64,000 bases of DNA from Lumbricus terrestris (GCA_949752735.1 OX457041.1:25982076-26046075), one strand, 5' to 3'. Shown: positions 19,300 to 31,396, counted from the stretch's first letter. Made by a program: numbers and translations. The notes: generated by a model from the letters alone, not told the origin.

Positions 19300-19560
19300 C
19301 CACTCACAGCCATGACCATTCATTAGCACCCCAGTGCAGCCAGTGATAGTAGTACCGCAACAAAAAAGGTCTTAAGAAGAAAGAGAGATGTAGATAGCAA
19401 CCCAGCAAAAGGAGTCCCAGACACAGAGTGGTGGAAGGAAATTCCATAAGGAGCACCCAAATTGCCAGTGATGGTAAAGGAACGAGTTTGAGCAATAGTG
19501 GTCCTAGCTCGAGGGACAAACAAGTCAGACTTGTGTATAGAATGGAGAGGTAGATTAATA
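19300..19560 (-). mobile_element. L2-type LINE fragment, ORF C-terminus
   Basis: Minus-strand frame with FVPRARTTIAQTRSFTITG, which aligns with LLVPFARTTTMKDRAFSVVG of the better copies at 7440 and 31150. Later residues (LLSTSLFLLKTFFV) fit the end of the same protein. Old and decayed. Confidence 0.65.
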
Positions 19561-21419
19561 TATCAAGATGCTGAAAGAGTTATAGTAGCTCAGCAAGGCA
19601 GTATTTAACTCCTTTTGCCAGTTTTGGGGTTCATGTGCAGCAGTTCTAGGGGCTCGAGACCACAATGTTCTGAGAAAATAGGTTAATAATCCCAGCAGAA
19701 TAAAATTTGACTTATATAAATTTGTATTTTGGTATATTTTATTGTACAAGAAAATTTATGTGAGCGCTACATAATTCTGCATATATTTTATTACAGGGCC
19801 ACATGCCATTACCCGGTATATTTAAGCATTTGTTGTGAATATTGTTTTGAAATAACATTTAATTAAAAATATTCTGTTAATTTCTGTTACTGTAATGCAA
19901 AACATTTAAGCAGCACAAACTTGACAAAGTTAAAACAGCATGTGAAAAAAGTTTGCATTCTCGTATTAATTTGTTATGATTTGTTGTTATAATATATCTG
20001 CTTTATTAGGACTGGTAATGCATCAATTGCCCATAGTGATAGAACCTTTTTCATCCAGTCACAACATTGCATTGCGATTTTACTTTGCCTTCTACTCAAA
20101 ATATTAAATGCGTGCAACAAATACTTTCCGACTATCGAACCACGTTAGGGTAGCCGTGCATATCCATAGTCAGAGGTATTCAAATAATTCAACTCACAAA
20201 GTTTCTAGGTCCATTATTTATGCCAAGTGTCAATGGATTGAATGGGCTCACATGTGCGCATGAGCCTGCCACAGGGCACTCTTCTAGCTTTACTGTACAC
20301 TGGTTTCTTAAATGATGTAATAGTCTAATATTAGAACAAAGTTTTTAATTCCCTCCTGTGTGTCAGTAAGCATAGTATCAGTTGCAATCCCATACAGTTT
20401 TAAAGTCACTGCTTAGACTTTTGGCATTGCATTTAGTATGCCTCTTAAATAAAATGACACTAAGTGCACTTAATTGTATTACTTTGCTTGGTGTATGTAG
20501 TGACACCATGTTCACATCTAGCGTTATGCTCTATGGTCAAGCACTGGAGCTGCAGCTTTGCCTTCATTTGCCTGCAATGTACCGGGGTAGCTCACATCAT
20601 ATTATATAACCTGTTACTCATTATATAATTAAGTATGCGTGTATGTATGAAGACACTTAATTTAAGTACCTCAGTCTTACTCACTACAGCTTTTATGAAT
20701 GCATGCATCAAGAATTTTGTTCAGTGGTCAAACAGATGACGAAGCAGCTGCATATCAATCTGTAAATCAAAAGCTAAGCTGCTAAACTTAGCTAAACTAA
20801 ATGCTTGCATGACATCCACATCACACCTCTTGCTTCTGACTTCCTGAGTCTTCACACATCATGCAGCTAGCCTCATACAATACATAAATAAGCTTCCCAC
20901 CTTAAACCAAGAACCGCAATCTAGCTATCATTATCACTTCCTGGACTTCTTTTTAATCTTGAAACTAGTCTCATTCTGTTCTTAATTAACATCACAGACG
21001 AAAGAAGAAGCTTGAATCCCCGTTCAGCAGTGATTAGATGATGACAGCATAATCTAATCATAATCTAATCACTGGTGACCGAGGAATCAAGTTCCTCTTT
21101 GTCCTCCCTTTTCTCAATCTTTCCGCTACATTGCATCCACTGACGGTTAAACCTGTATGCTTGGACTCTCAACCTAGTTCTAAACCATCTTTGTACCCAA
21201 TTCAACTTACCAACAAACTGGGTAGTCACTAGTCATGTGCTACTCATTACAAAGCAGTGCATGCAATAAACCTTTGATTGACATGCCACAATGATACTTT
21301 GCACCTGCAATGATGCTATGAAGTCTGTCCATTCGCCTCCAACAAGCTCATTTGGTTTGACTAAATTCCTCTAAGCACCTACAGTGTGCTGAACTATTAT
21401 TTCCTTCTCTTTACTTCCT
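19561..21419. other. Stretch with no recognised gene
   Basis: AT-rich intergenic sequence; no protein-like frame recognised. Confidence 0.45.
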
Positions 21420-22215
21420 CCTCTCTACACTCTCATCATCCACTGTTCAGGATCTTGTAGTCATCCTTAACTCAACACTTTCACTGAAACCTCAAATGGT
21501 CTGCAATTTCTCAGGAATGATTGTTTCACATCAGAAGAATCCAAGAACTTTGCCCTGTTCTTGACTCAGTGCCACTGAAAAGCTGACACACTGCCCTATC
21601 CTAACAACTGTACACTTGAATGCAACACTGCACCCTGAAGAGTGGCTCTTGAATTGGTGCTATATAAATTTACATTACAAACACTGCTTTCCTCTGTTAA
21701 ACTAGAATCCGGATGCAAAATGCACCAAGACAATATTATTACTCCTGTTTTAGGTTCCCTATGCCAGCTTCCTGTCTGCAACTGTATCTACCTCATGAAC
21801 AAAGCACGTTCAAATCATCTGTCATCCTATTTATCTTCCATAGTCACAGAATGTTGTTCAGGACTGGTACATGTCGTCTTTGCCTGATGTTCATTCACTG
21901 CTACTCCATGCTCATGTTCACAGCTCCAGACAACACTGTCCTCTGCTCAGAATTGAACAGCTGATTAGTCAGAAGGCTTCCCTTGAATTTCTGGAAGGCA
22001 AAGATTTGTGTGGACCCCAATATGGTTACTATGTAGAGTCGTAGACCTTCAGCACGTCTGTCACAAACATTTTCGTGCTTTCCTGTCTTGACTATTGTAG
22101 CACCCTCTACGATGAACTACCGGTTCACTGGCTGTCTGGAACGGGTCTTGCTCATTACAGTCATTACAGCATTAGCCATTGGTCATATACCAAAATTTGG
22201 TCATGTTACATATGG

Positions 22216-22682
22216 CAAGGCCGTAACCAGGATTTGATTTCGGTGGGTGTTTACAAACATTTTTGGCAAAATGTTCTAACGACCTTTTCTAGTCGGCGAA
22301 ATTTCTGATGACCTTTTTTAATCATCACATGCTTTTCGTAGGATTTTTTGCCAATCTTCTGCGGGTTTTGGGCGGCCAATACATTGCACACTGTAGTTCC
22401 TACATTATGTGCTATAGTAAGTGCATCAGGGCTTAAAGTGTGGCTGGACGGTCATGGACGGCGTCCATGCACTTATTTTAAAATTTGAACGCCGTCCAGC
22501 CACTTATTGGCCAGCAATGACTGGAAAGGTAAAGGGCGTCCAGGCACTTCTTTTGGAATGATAAGGGGCATCCAGGCACTTCCTTTTCCACACTTTAAGC
22601 ACTGAAGTGCATTATATTATTTTTGCATTTTTCATTTCAGAGGGTGTTCAAACACCCAAAACACCCCCTAGCTAGGGCCTTG
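22216..22682. mobile_element. hAT-type MITE (TSD ACATATGG)
   Basis: 467 bp with ends CAAGGCCGTAACCAGG and AGCTAGGGCCTTG, flanked by a perfect 8-bp duplication ACATATGG (22208-22215 and 22683-22690). An 8-bp duplication and CA...TG ends indicate the hAT superfamily. No transposase inside. It contains a second MITE at 22427-22604. Confidence 0.88.
22427..22604. mobile_element. hAT-type MITE nested in another (TSD AAGTGCAT)
   Basis: 178 bp with ends CAGGGCTTAAAGTGTGG and CCACACTTTAAGCACTG and a perfect 8-bp duplication AAGTGCAT (22419-22426 and 22605-22612). It has internal GGCGTCCATGCACTTATTTT-like palindromic pieces. A second copy of the family is at 48723-48867. Confidence 0.9.
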
Positions 22683-23383
22683 ACATATGGCATATGAGAT
22701 GTCTTGCATTGGGTCCCTTTCCTGCAGCGGATCTGTGCGTTGGTTTGGCAGTGCATTGAGGGACTGGCTCCCCTGTATCGGCGAGAGATATGTTGTTCCA
22801 CCTTGGGTGTCCAGCGTCGATCCACCTTTCGGTCGGCGGACCAGGATGAGCTTCTGGTTCTCCACTTATGGACTGCTGTCTGACAGTGCCATTCATTCTC
22901 AGTCGCTGGTCCTACAATCTGGAATGGCCTGAGCCTGTTACACTAACTAATCCACATACCTCACTGCATCTCAGTTCTGCAGAATAATCACCCTTCTGAA
23001 TTTCGAAACTCTCCATACCACTCCCCATCTTATTGCTCGTCTACCATCATCTCCTTCTTGAAAGCTATTCTACCCATTGATCTTCTGACTTTCTAATCCA
23101 AACCTATAGCCTTGCCGTTGCAAGGAATATCAGCCTAATCCAAACTCTACTGCCTTCTAATTACTCTCATCCTAAATATATAACCCAACGTGCAACTATT
23201 CTATTTCCATTTCTTTCCAGTACTGTGGCAGGCAAGCAGATATTGATCTGCACTTGCCATCTTTTAACAACCTGGACACGAAGCTGGTATTCTGGCTAAC
23301 GTTTTAAATAGTGCTTTCAATATCCCTAGGCTGTGCTAATGATTTAAGAAGCTCGAATCCCTGTGCATATTTTTTACTTGGGA

Positions 23384-23530
23384 TGTGTCATGTATGCAGA
23401 TGATCTCATTTTAATTTCAGCACGCTGTGTGTGACCTCCAATCAATAGTTGATATTTGCTTTGTCGAGTTAAAAAGTATTGATATGAAGCTTAATGTAGC
23501 CAAATCTCAAGTTATACGGATTGGGACATG
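23384..23530 (+). mobile_element. LINE reverse transcriptase fragment (YADD box)
   Basis: Reads CVMYADDLILISA, then after a frame change CDLQSIVDICFVELKSIDMK and NVAKSQVIRIG. This is the YADD active-site region and the following stretch of a LINE reverse transcriptase. Probably a piece of a different LINE than the one upstream. Confidence 0.75.
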
Positions 23531-24580
23531 GTTCTGTAACACATGTAAGACATGCAAGGTCAATTGAGTAGAGATACATAAAATAATTATGTGTGCGTAT
23601 ATCTATGCATGCATATTTTTGTATTAAGGAAACACTGTTTTCTGTCATTAGTATTACGCTGGCCGATATACTGTCCTGTGAATGCTGTACTTTTTTATTT
23701 ACTTCTATTGTCCTATAATTGTGCTACCATCATTTTGGTGAATAAAAGATTGATATATAACCCAATGAAGCAGGCATGCAATCACTTCCGAAAAATATTT
23801 TGGTCATCTTCACTTAAACACTGAAAGTGGTTTAAATTCGACAACCGACATACATAATCAATACAGTATGAAAAGATGCGTCAATACACGAGGTAAGGTA
23901 CAACATACTTACCAACTACCAATAAACCCAAAGATCCTAAATATAAGCTCTAAATCTGAAACATACCAGGACATAAAATAGGATAAAGCTTGGAGACAAA
24001 TGTATCGACCAGCAGCATGAAGAATGGTACTGAATTTTTTATATTTACACAGATTTTATATTTCGCTCAGTTTGTTATTTATAATGTCGTATATTTATTT
24101 ATTCTAGTCGCGGCTGGTTCCGCGTTCGACTTCAAGAAAAGCAGGGTACCAGATAAAGACCTTAGTGCGGTGAGGCTGTTCCAGAGAAAATTAAATTTCA
24201 TTATTTTTTTAAAACTAAAAAGTAACCATAAAATATAGTTAATAAATCGAACTCTTACTTTTTTAAAGTGCCTTGTGCATCTTAAATTAGTAGTGGATAT
24301 TCGTATTAGCCGTTATTAGATTTATAACAGATTGTATTTGTTGACGCTGTAATATTTATTTTTGGAACAGCCAGAACCAAACGTTGCACAAATCCATCAA
24401 TCCGCGGTTATTTTCTAGATTTGCCAGTATTTTATAAATTAAACAGCGTGGGTTATGTAGCCATGGTTCTAAATATCAAATTAGTCTCTGTTGTGAAGAT
24501 TTATTGTCAGATTTCTGTTGTGTGATCAAATATATCAGACATTGGGACTATTTTTTCAACGGATGTGCACAGTAAGCGCT
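23531..24580. other. Stretch with no recognised gene
   Basis: AT-rich sequence upstream of HEXIM; the 77- and 82-codon frames here look random. No mobile element recognised. Confidence 0.5.
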
Positions 24581-24620
24581 TATAAATTTTGACGTCGGGC
24601 CTCGACGCGTGCAGTTCGTT
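24581..24620 (+). promoter_or_regulatory. HEXIM core promoter: TATA box and CRE-like site
   Basis: TATAAA at 24581-24586, a CRE-like TGACGTCG at 24590-24597, and an initiator-like GCAGTTCGTT at 24611-24620, about 30 bp after the TATA box. That would give a 5' leader of about 180 nt with no intron. The start site is inferred. Confidence 0.5.
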
Positions 24621-24794
24621 GTGCGAGAGCGGTGGTGTGGATAAGAGGATTGGTGACAGGAAGACCTGGATTCGAAGTCTCCACAACAGTGACTTTGTTG
24701 TCTGAGTTTACTCTGGAATTCCTTGGTTAGAGGCAGTCCCTAATTCTGCTGGAGACGGTTTCACGATTCGGTCGCTTAACGATTTCGATCGCTT

Positions 24795-25568
24795 ATGGAA
24801 GTTGAGGTCAACGAGGAGGAGCTGATACGGCCAACCGAAGCAGCTGCCGCTGGAGAGGAGATTCGAAACAGCTGCGACGGGTCAGCAGGGGAGCGATCCC
24901 TGACCGAAGAGCCGAGACGACAGCCCTCAGCAGAGGCGTCCGGTGATGATGGAAAGGAGGAGAATGACGGAAAGAAGAGGAAGAGGTGCCGACGAAAGCG
25001 GAAGGCCGGAGAACACCACCACCATCAACGCGTCCACCGATGGAAGCCATACGTCGAGATGACCTGGGAGGAGAAGCAGGAGCTGGAAGAACTGGAGGCC
25101 CTCAGGGCTAATCGTAAAAGGGACAAAAGGTTCGCTTCGGGACAGCCGATGGCCCCCTATAATACGACCCAATTCCTAATGGAGCAGCACGACGGTGACG
25201 ACCGAACCCCGCGCGGAGTTGATCCTAATCCCGAGGACAAGATCGTTTTCGAACCGCCCTTTAAGCATCGGCACCTGTCCGGCTTAGGCGAGCGTTCGGG
25301 AAGCGGGGAGGACGACTCCCTGAGCGATTCGCCGTCGTGGCACAATGATTTCGAGGACAGTTACCTCCAGCGAGACTTCATCAAGGCCTACGAAAGCTTT
25401 CGCGCCGAGCGATTGCAGGCGATGACGAAGGACGAACTGATTCGGGAGTGCCTCATTATGGAGGGAAAGATGGAGCAACTGAAAGAGGACAACGAGCGTC
25501 TGACTAAGGATGTAGCGCATCTTCAGAGGACGAACGCAACGCGGACGACTGATGTCAGCAAGAAGTAG
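24795..25568 (+). CDS. HEXIM: HEXIM, inhibitor of P-TEFb (CDK9/cyclin T)
   Basis: 257 residues in one exon. HEXIM binds 7SK snRNA through a basic region and then holds and inhibits P-TEFb, restraining RNA polymerase II pause release in the nucleus. Seen here: acidic N-terminus; basic region at 60-70 (KKRKRCRRKRK); a four-histidine run at 74-77; the conserved WKPY and TWEEK block at 83-93; the kinase-inhibiting PYNT box in APYNTTQFLM at 120-129; an acidic Ser-rich segment at about 168-188; then LQRDF and a heptad-rich coiled coil to about 246, which in the family dimerises and binds cyclin T. An in-frame TAA at 24777 makes ATG 24795 the first start. It is shorter than human HEXIM1 (359 aa), mainly at the N-terminus. 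The lack of introns matches vertebrate HEXIM1. Confidence 0.96.
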   Translation: MEVEVNEEELIRPTEAAAAGEEIRNSCDGSAGERSLTEEPRRQPSAEASGDDGKEENDGKKRKRCRRKRKAGEHHHHQRVHRWKPYVEMTWEEKQELEELEALRANRKRDKRFASGQPMAPYNTTQFLMEQHDGDDRTPRGVDPNPEDKIVFEPPFKHRHLSGLGERSGSGEDDSLSDSPSWHNDFEDSYLQRDFIKAYESFRAERLQAMTKDELIRECLIMEGKMEQLKEDNERLTKDVAHLQRTNATRTTDVSKK

Positions 25569-26340
25569 GTTTAGATCTATCTTAATTCGGTCAGTTATCG
25601 GCCGTTTATTTTGTTTCGCGGCCGATTTTGCCGATTAAGCTCGGTTTTTTATAGCTTTTCAGCACATTTTATTTAGCCAACGATGTGGTTTTTAGTTTTT
25701 ATAAATTGTAGGCTTTTGTTTTGGTTCAGTTTAGGGCACGTATCGGATTTCATTAAGCTGATTTCATCGTTTAGATATCGTATCAAGCTAGCTTTTAATA
25801 AGACTGTAGACCGATGTCGCTGCCTGAGGCTGATTTTTAGTCTAGTTTAGTCTGTTTATTAGGCAAACAAACAAACTATGCCCACTAAAAATATAACTAG
25901 TAACCTGGAAAAGCTGTTGTGTTAGACAATATTGGCTGACACCCCTTCAAGCGATCAAAGGTCTGCGGCGTTAGCTAACCACTGTAGACGAGTCCATTTG
26001 TAGAAGGGGTGATGAGTTTTTGATAGCCATCATCTTACGTCCTGCAGGTTTAACTAGGTTTTTTGACGTAAAATACATTAGGATAAAATGTCTGTGTATG
26101 CATGACAGTCAGTAAGTAAAGGATTAATTAAACCTTGCTGTTCATTTGGCTTGATGTGAAACTGCTGATCTGGGATGTCAGTTCTTGGCCACATTTAAGA
26201 ACTGATCTGGTCATATCTGATGTGAGGCCATTGACTAATGAAGGCAAAGTTCTTGCAAACGTCAAAGGCTGGTTGTAAGGACTTAGTGTTGTGGAATTTT
26301 TTCATTTTCAGTACTGGGATAGCTAACCAGCTGGAATAAA
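25569..26340 (+). other. Probable HEXIM 3' untranslated region
   Basis: No open frame. AATAAA at 26335-26340 is a candidate poly(A) signal. The extent is a guess. Confidence 0.4.
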
Positions 26341-26609
26341 TATCCAGTTATGTTAAAGTAACTTGTAATTTAGACATGGATAAGCAAGTACAGTTGTAAC
26401 TGATTATTTATACTATATGGTGAATATTATAAGCAGGAAGTTGGAGCTAATCTAGTGTGAATAATTAGAACATAAAAAAACTGCACTGACTTTGCGTAAA
26501 CCAGCCGGGTTGGCAGTGTTGAAGAACTTCAATCAACCAGTCAATCAATTTTCACTTAATCATTCTAGATTGGATGATATAGACACATAAGTTTACAATC
26601 CTATAATTT

Positions 26610-26710
26610 TATGGAGTTTCCGTAGCTCAGTGATAAGGCTGTTATGCTCATGGCCGCCAAGGGGGCAGGGTAAATGTCTGGAACCGGACGAATTCTAGGG
26701 GCCTGAGCTC
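26610..26710 (+). mobile_element. Possible tRNA-derived SINE head
   Basis: CCGTAGCTCAGTGATAAGG resembles a tRNA 5' half with A box; the B-box position holds only a degenerate GGAACCGGAC. Not a functional tRNA. Weak call. Confidence 0.3.
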
Positions 26711-26757
26711 AGTTGTTATATATGTATAAAAAGTTTATGATTTGTGCCTTATTAAAT

Positions 26758-27777
26758 ACTAGCTGGGGTACCCGGCTCTGTCCAGGAAATTTACGATTCA
26801 CCCCACTCACGGCCAATTCCTTACTTCCCCATCGTCACTGCCAGCTCCCTAACCGCCCACTCGCCACCCACCCGACCCTACCACACTCCACCCCGCCCAA
26901 CTGCCCGCTCCCCAACCGCCCGCTCCCCATCCCACCCCAGCCGACTCCACCCCAGCCGACCCTGACGCAGTAGTGAAGGTTTGGAGTGAAAAGCTTAAAA
27001 CTGTTGAAATGCATGCCGGTGAAAAAGCAAAAATTAGGGTTTTCACCCCTACCCTGGCCCCGATGGTGATTGAGATTCGCCAACCCTCCACCGGGTGTCC
27101 CATGCCCACCTCGACACAGTAGTGAAGGTTTGGAGTGAAAAGCTAAAAAAACTGTTGAAATGCATGCTGGTGAAAAAGCGAAAATTGGGGGTTTTGCCCT
27201 CACTTCACCCTGGCCCCCGTGGTGGAAGAGATATGCCAACCCCTCCACTGGGTGGTCCTGATGGCTCTCTGTCTAGGTAGAAAGTTTCAGATAAATAGTT
27301 GCGTTTTACTAGAAATTTCCCCCCACCCCCAATAATATCCTGCGGGGCGAGGTGTGTGTTGGGTGGAGGCAAGGTGACCCCGGTAGCACTCTGTCTAGGT
27401 GGAATGTTTCAGGTGAATAGCTGTGAAACCATGGCGATGGAATGAATATTGCAAAAGTTTGGGTTTTTGCCCCTACCCTGGCTCCATGATGAGAGAGATT
27501 CATCAACCCCTCCACCAAGTGGTTTTGATGGCCCTCTGTCTAGGTAGAAAGTTTCAGATCAATAACTGCGTTTTACTTTAAAAATTTGGGTTCTCCCCAC
27601 CTTGGCCCCATGGTGGTAGTGATTCGCCAACCCTTCCACGGGGTGTGCCGAGACCGACACAGTAGTGAAGGTTTGGAGTGAAAAGCTCAAAAACTGTGGA
27701 AATGCATCCTGGTCAAGCAGAAAAACCTGTCAGACAGACAGACAGACAGACAGAATCTTCTCTTTATTTATATAGAT
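26758..27777 (+). repeat. Dispersed ACTAGC...ATCTTCTCTTTATT repeat, longest copy
   Basis: Starts ACTAGCTGGGGTACCCGGC and ends in a (CAGA)n run, then ATCTTCTCTTTATTTATATA. Inside, a block with GTGAAGGTTTGGAGTGAAAAG recurs at about 26968, 27117 and 27660, spaced by Pro-rich CCCTACCCTGGCCCC segments. The same start and end occur at 47716-47956 and the end at 52374-52563. The class is unknown; no terminal inverted repeats or coding region seen. Confidence 0.75.
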
Positions 27778-28031
27778 AATATTGCAGAGAAAATTATCTA
27801 CAGTCTATTTAAACTTAGTTCGCAATTGAGCAATTAATATTGTATTTTATATATGATTATAAAATTGTAGGTCATATCTTCATTTTTATCACTTCAATTT
27901 GTTTCTAAAAATGTTGTTTCTCATTCAGTCTTAGGATATTTTCGAACTCATGACTGCTCTGCCTAGGGGTCCGGGGTTTCTCTCATGAGGCCTAGTTACA
28001 TACATAGAAAACATAACGAATATCAGACACT

Positions 28032-28397
28032 CATGGGCGCCCGCAGAAATTTTTGCAGGAGGGGGCAAAACACGATGGTCAGGGTTAAAACATTTTGTAG
28101 CAAGAGGTAAAAAAATTTAAAGCAGGGAGTTAAGAGCATGGATGGGTATTTTTCATAGAGATTTCTTGATGTGAATTTCTCAGTTTCACTTTTTGAAATT
28201 TCTAATATGAATATTATTGTTTCTTTCTGCAAAGAAATTTGTTTAAAAATCGAAAAGTATTAGTTAAAAGTATGTTTTTTTAATTCTCTAATGCAAAGAA
28301 ATTTGTTATAAACCCCAAAAGTAGCAGTGAGAAAATAGGTTTCAATTTTCCAGGGGGGGCAAGTGCCCCCTCTTGCCCCTATGTGCGGGCGCCCATG
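28032..28397. mobile_element. hAT-type MITE, CATGGGCGCCCGCA family (TSD CAGACACT)
   Basis: 366 bp with ends CATGGGCGCCCGCAGAAAT and TGTGCGGGCGCCCATG, flanked by a perfect 8-bp duplication CAGACACT (28024-28031 and 28398-28405). No coding capacity. Same family as 53406-53973. Confidence 0.92.
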
Positions 28398-30726
28398 CAG
28401 ACACTTGTAAATAAAATTAAGAAAAATAATACACAGTAAATAAATAAATAAAGGTACATAAAAAATGGAATAAACCCATGCAAAAAACACAACAAAAACC
28501 CCTCGTTTTTTGGGAAAGAATAAAAAAACGAATTTTTTAAAAGCAACCATGCCTATATTTATTAGGGCTGTACCTAATAAGTGATCATCAATATTCGGCC
28601 GAATACGAATAATTGGACCAACTATTCGGCCAAAAACGAATACTAATTGTGTTCAAAATAGTTCTTCCGACAACATTCAGAATTTCAAATGTCAGCAGAA
28701 GTTTCAGTTCAGTAAAGTTAAACTAAAAGTAAACAGTTAACTACTGCATGTAATTTTTGCATCATTCTGCCAGTCTTTGTATATTTGCTATAGCAGCCGC
28801 ATATGCAGAGACAGGTGTCACTTGACCACTTTTCATATCTGGTCTGACTACTACTTTTTATTCGGCCGAATATCGAATAGCTACTTGGCTTTAACTTCGA
28901 AGCAAATGTTTGGTATACACTATACAGCCCTGATAGTTACACATCTGAGTCAGAGGGGGGTTAGTGATTTTCTTGGTCTGAAGATCTTGTGCATGACTGC
29001 GGCAATGGATATGACTGCTTTTTCATGAAGCTATAAATTAATTCCATGTGTGTCTCTTCTGCTGTGTAGCTGCTTGTACATACATCATGCGATGTAATAT
29101 AAACATAAATTAGCTGAATAGTGATGCTGTTTACCAGCATTCTGACCTTGTGTGATCCTTCAAAAAATACCAGACATTGCTGAGATTTAGTCAGTTATTA
29201 GGTTCCATGTATACTGCTTTAAATAAAAATGAGAAACATCTGTTTTCTTAACAGTTCAATGATCTCATGAAAGTCTGATGTAATGTCAGAGCATAGGTCT
29301 AATGAGTGATTGAAACGGTCGTCTTTTTTAAGGAAAAATATTTGAAAAATAAAATGAAAGAGAGGCCTCTTTTGTGGTTTACAATGTGTACAACAGTGTG
29401 CTGAAAAGTGTTCTGTTCCAGGCGAACTGGGTATTAGCAGTTCATCAATCTCACACATCTTGTTATTTTTAGCTAGAGTAAAGCACAGTGCGATGCAGAC
29501 AAAAGCAGTTTGTATACACAATGCGGATAATCACTTCATTCGTGTGAATCTTTGTCCACGAAGTAGCCAACTTTAGCTTGATAAAACAGATGCATGTATG
29601 CGATAATGACTTTTTGGCTTCTGGATTATTTTTATACCCGCAGACATTTCTATAAATATTAACAAAAGCATTGTAGAGTGTATATCCCGGTTTACAAATG
29701 ATATAATAGATATAATTAGAAAAAATATAGATTTTAGCACTTAGCTGGTTGGGGTTGGCCATAGACACAGATTTATGCAATTGATAATGGTATTCGAGAC
29801 AGTTTCAAGGATAGGGGTGAGCTACTGAAAGAGGGCCACTGTAGGCCTAGTGTTGAAATTAGATATAGAATATAGAGTTCCGAAGATTGGCAAGGTCAGA
29901 GCAAGCTTAGTCTTGCCAATTTTAGGTGGAATTATACCTAATACTAAGAGACCCAGCATTCAATTTCTTATGCGGATATCTAAGTAAACTTGTTACCTTA
30001 TAATCAGCTGTACTATTACCAGGTAATTTGCATGTAGGTCATGTGCTAAACAGAGAATGAACATATTAACTCGAGTAATCACCTCTTCAATCGAACAATT
30101 TAGGGTAGAATGTAAAGCTGCAATGTTCTTTTGAGTCCATATAATATTATCCAGGTTGTATGTGCTACAGAATAAATACCAATGTAATAATGGTGAATAT
30201 TAATACTTGCGCAATGCGCATGCATTTCTTCCTGCAATTGTTGCATACATCGAATATAAAGAATTGAAGTTGCAAGGCTCTTGGTCAATTGTGAAGACCA
30301 GTTCAAGCATACTGCAATTCCCATGTTCGTGTGTTTAGCCGATTCCCTTATTGAGGTTATTTGTGAGTTCTAATCTATCGGTAATCCCGAAGACTGCATT
30401 TCCTGTCATTTAAACAATATGGCCACCCAAGAAATCGCTACAGTAGAGTGCTGCAACCTATGAGCCCTTGATGCAATGCGCTCAGTAAGTACTCGGCACA
30501 TTAACATGAGTTCTTAGTAAGTAAATTATAGGGCATTTTATTGAATTACAGCAATAAGAAACATTTCCCCAAATTTTTTAAATGGTCAAGATGAACTGTT
30601 AACAATTCTGTCGACAGAAACAGCTTTGATGTCATAAACTTTCGCTCGAATCCGTTTGAAAATTGACGGTGCGAAACGCAATTGACTTCAAGCTTCAAAG
30701 CGCATATATTCAGTGAACGAATATTT
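28398..30726. other. Stretch with no recognised gene
   Basis: AT-rich. A pair of matching blocks (ATTCGGCCGAATA near 28595-28630 and 28860-28880) suggests an old palindromic MITE at about 28565-28935, but no target duplication was seen. Confidence 0.4.
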
Positions 30727-31396
30727 TTGCTCCTCAACTTCACCGTCTTGCTCGAGACTGCTATTATCAGCTGCGCCAGCTTCGCACTGTCATCCGTTCT
30801 CTTACGTCTGCTGCTACTCTTACTTTAGTGCATTCTTTCGTTACATCTCGCATCGACTATTGCTCTTCGCTCTACATTGGCCTCCCATCCAGCAGATTGA
30901 CTTGTCTTGACCGGGTGTTGCGCTCTGCTGCACGCCTAATTGGGAAAATCCCTAAATATGATCATGTCTCAAACTACATGCTTGAGGTACTTCACTGGCT
31001 CCCTATTCGCCAGCGTATTGAGTTCAGGGTAGCTGCATTGGTATGGCGATGTTGTCAAGGCCTTGCCCCAACTTACCTCCGTGAGCTATGCAGCTCTACA
31101 TTGGGTATCCAAGGACGTCGTCAGCTACGCTCTGCTGATAGGGGAGTCCTCTTAGTTCCTTTTGCTCGTACTACTACCATGAAGGATCGAGCCTTTTCTG
31201 TGGTTGGACCAGTGGTCTGGAATGGCCTTCCTTTTGAGCTACGCCTACACCCTGGAACTCTACCAGGATCCTTCCTTACTAAACTTAAAACTGTTCTTTT
31301 TGTGCGCGCTGGAGTTGGGAGCGCTTCTGAGTAGTTTTTCTTGAAGGAGCGCTATATAAATGTCTGAATGAATGAATGAATGAATGAATGAATGAA
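30727..31396 (+). mobile_element. 5'-truncated L2-type LINE, young copy
   Basis: Starts inside the reverse transcriptase-distal part (LLNFTVLLETAIIS-like frame) and is open in one frame from 30828 to 31334. It contains HSFVTSRIDYCSSLYIGLP, VLHWLPIRQRIEFRVAALVWRCC and RAFSVVGPVVWNGLPFELR, then the L2 tail GAGCGCTATATAAATG with (GAAT)n. It is nearly identical to 7014-7668 but without that copy's internal stop. The 5' truncation is typical of LINE insertion. Confidence 0.92.

Larger units (their letters stand above)
21420..22950 (+). mobile_element. Decayed L2-type LINE, split by nested MITEs
   Basis: Fragments in changing frames match the L2 protein in the right order: a DLGV-like block near 21450-21500, LDYCSTLYDELP at about 22085, IPKFGHV just before 22208, then after the insertion VLHWVPF, a CCSTLGVQRRSTFRSADQ block and SFSVAGPTIWNGL at about 22890. 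The MITE at 22216-22682 interrupts the protein between the HV and VLHW parts. Confidence 0.7.

Noticed and set aside
24808..25520. Several frames of 60-80 codons on the minus strand over HEXIM
   Set aside because: They are shadows of the HEXIM coding frame, which has clear family motifs.
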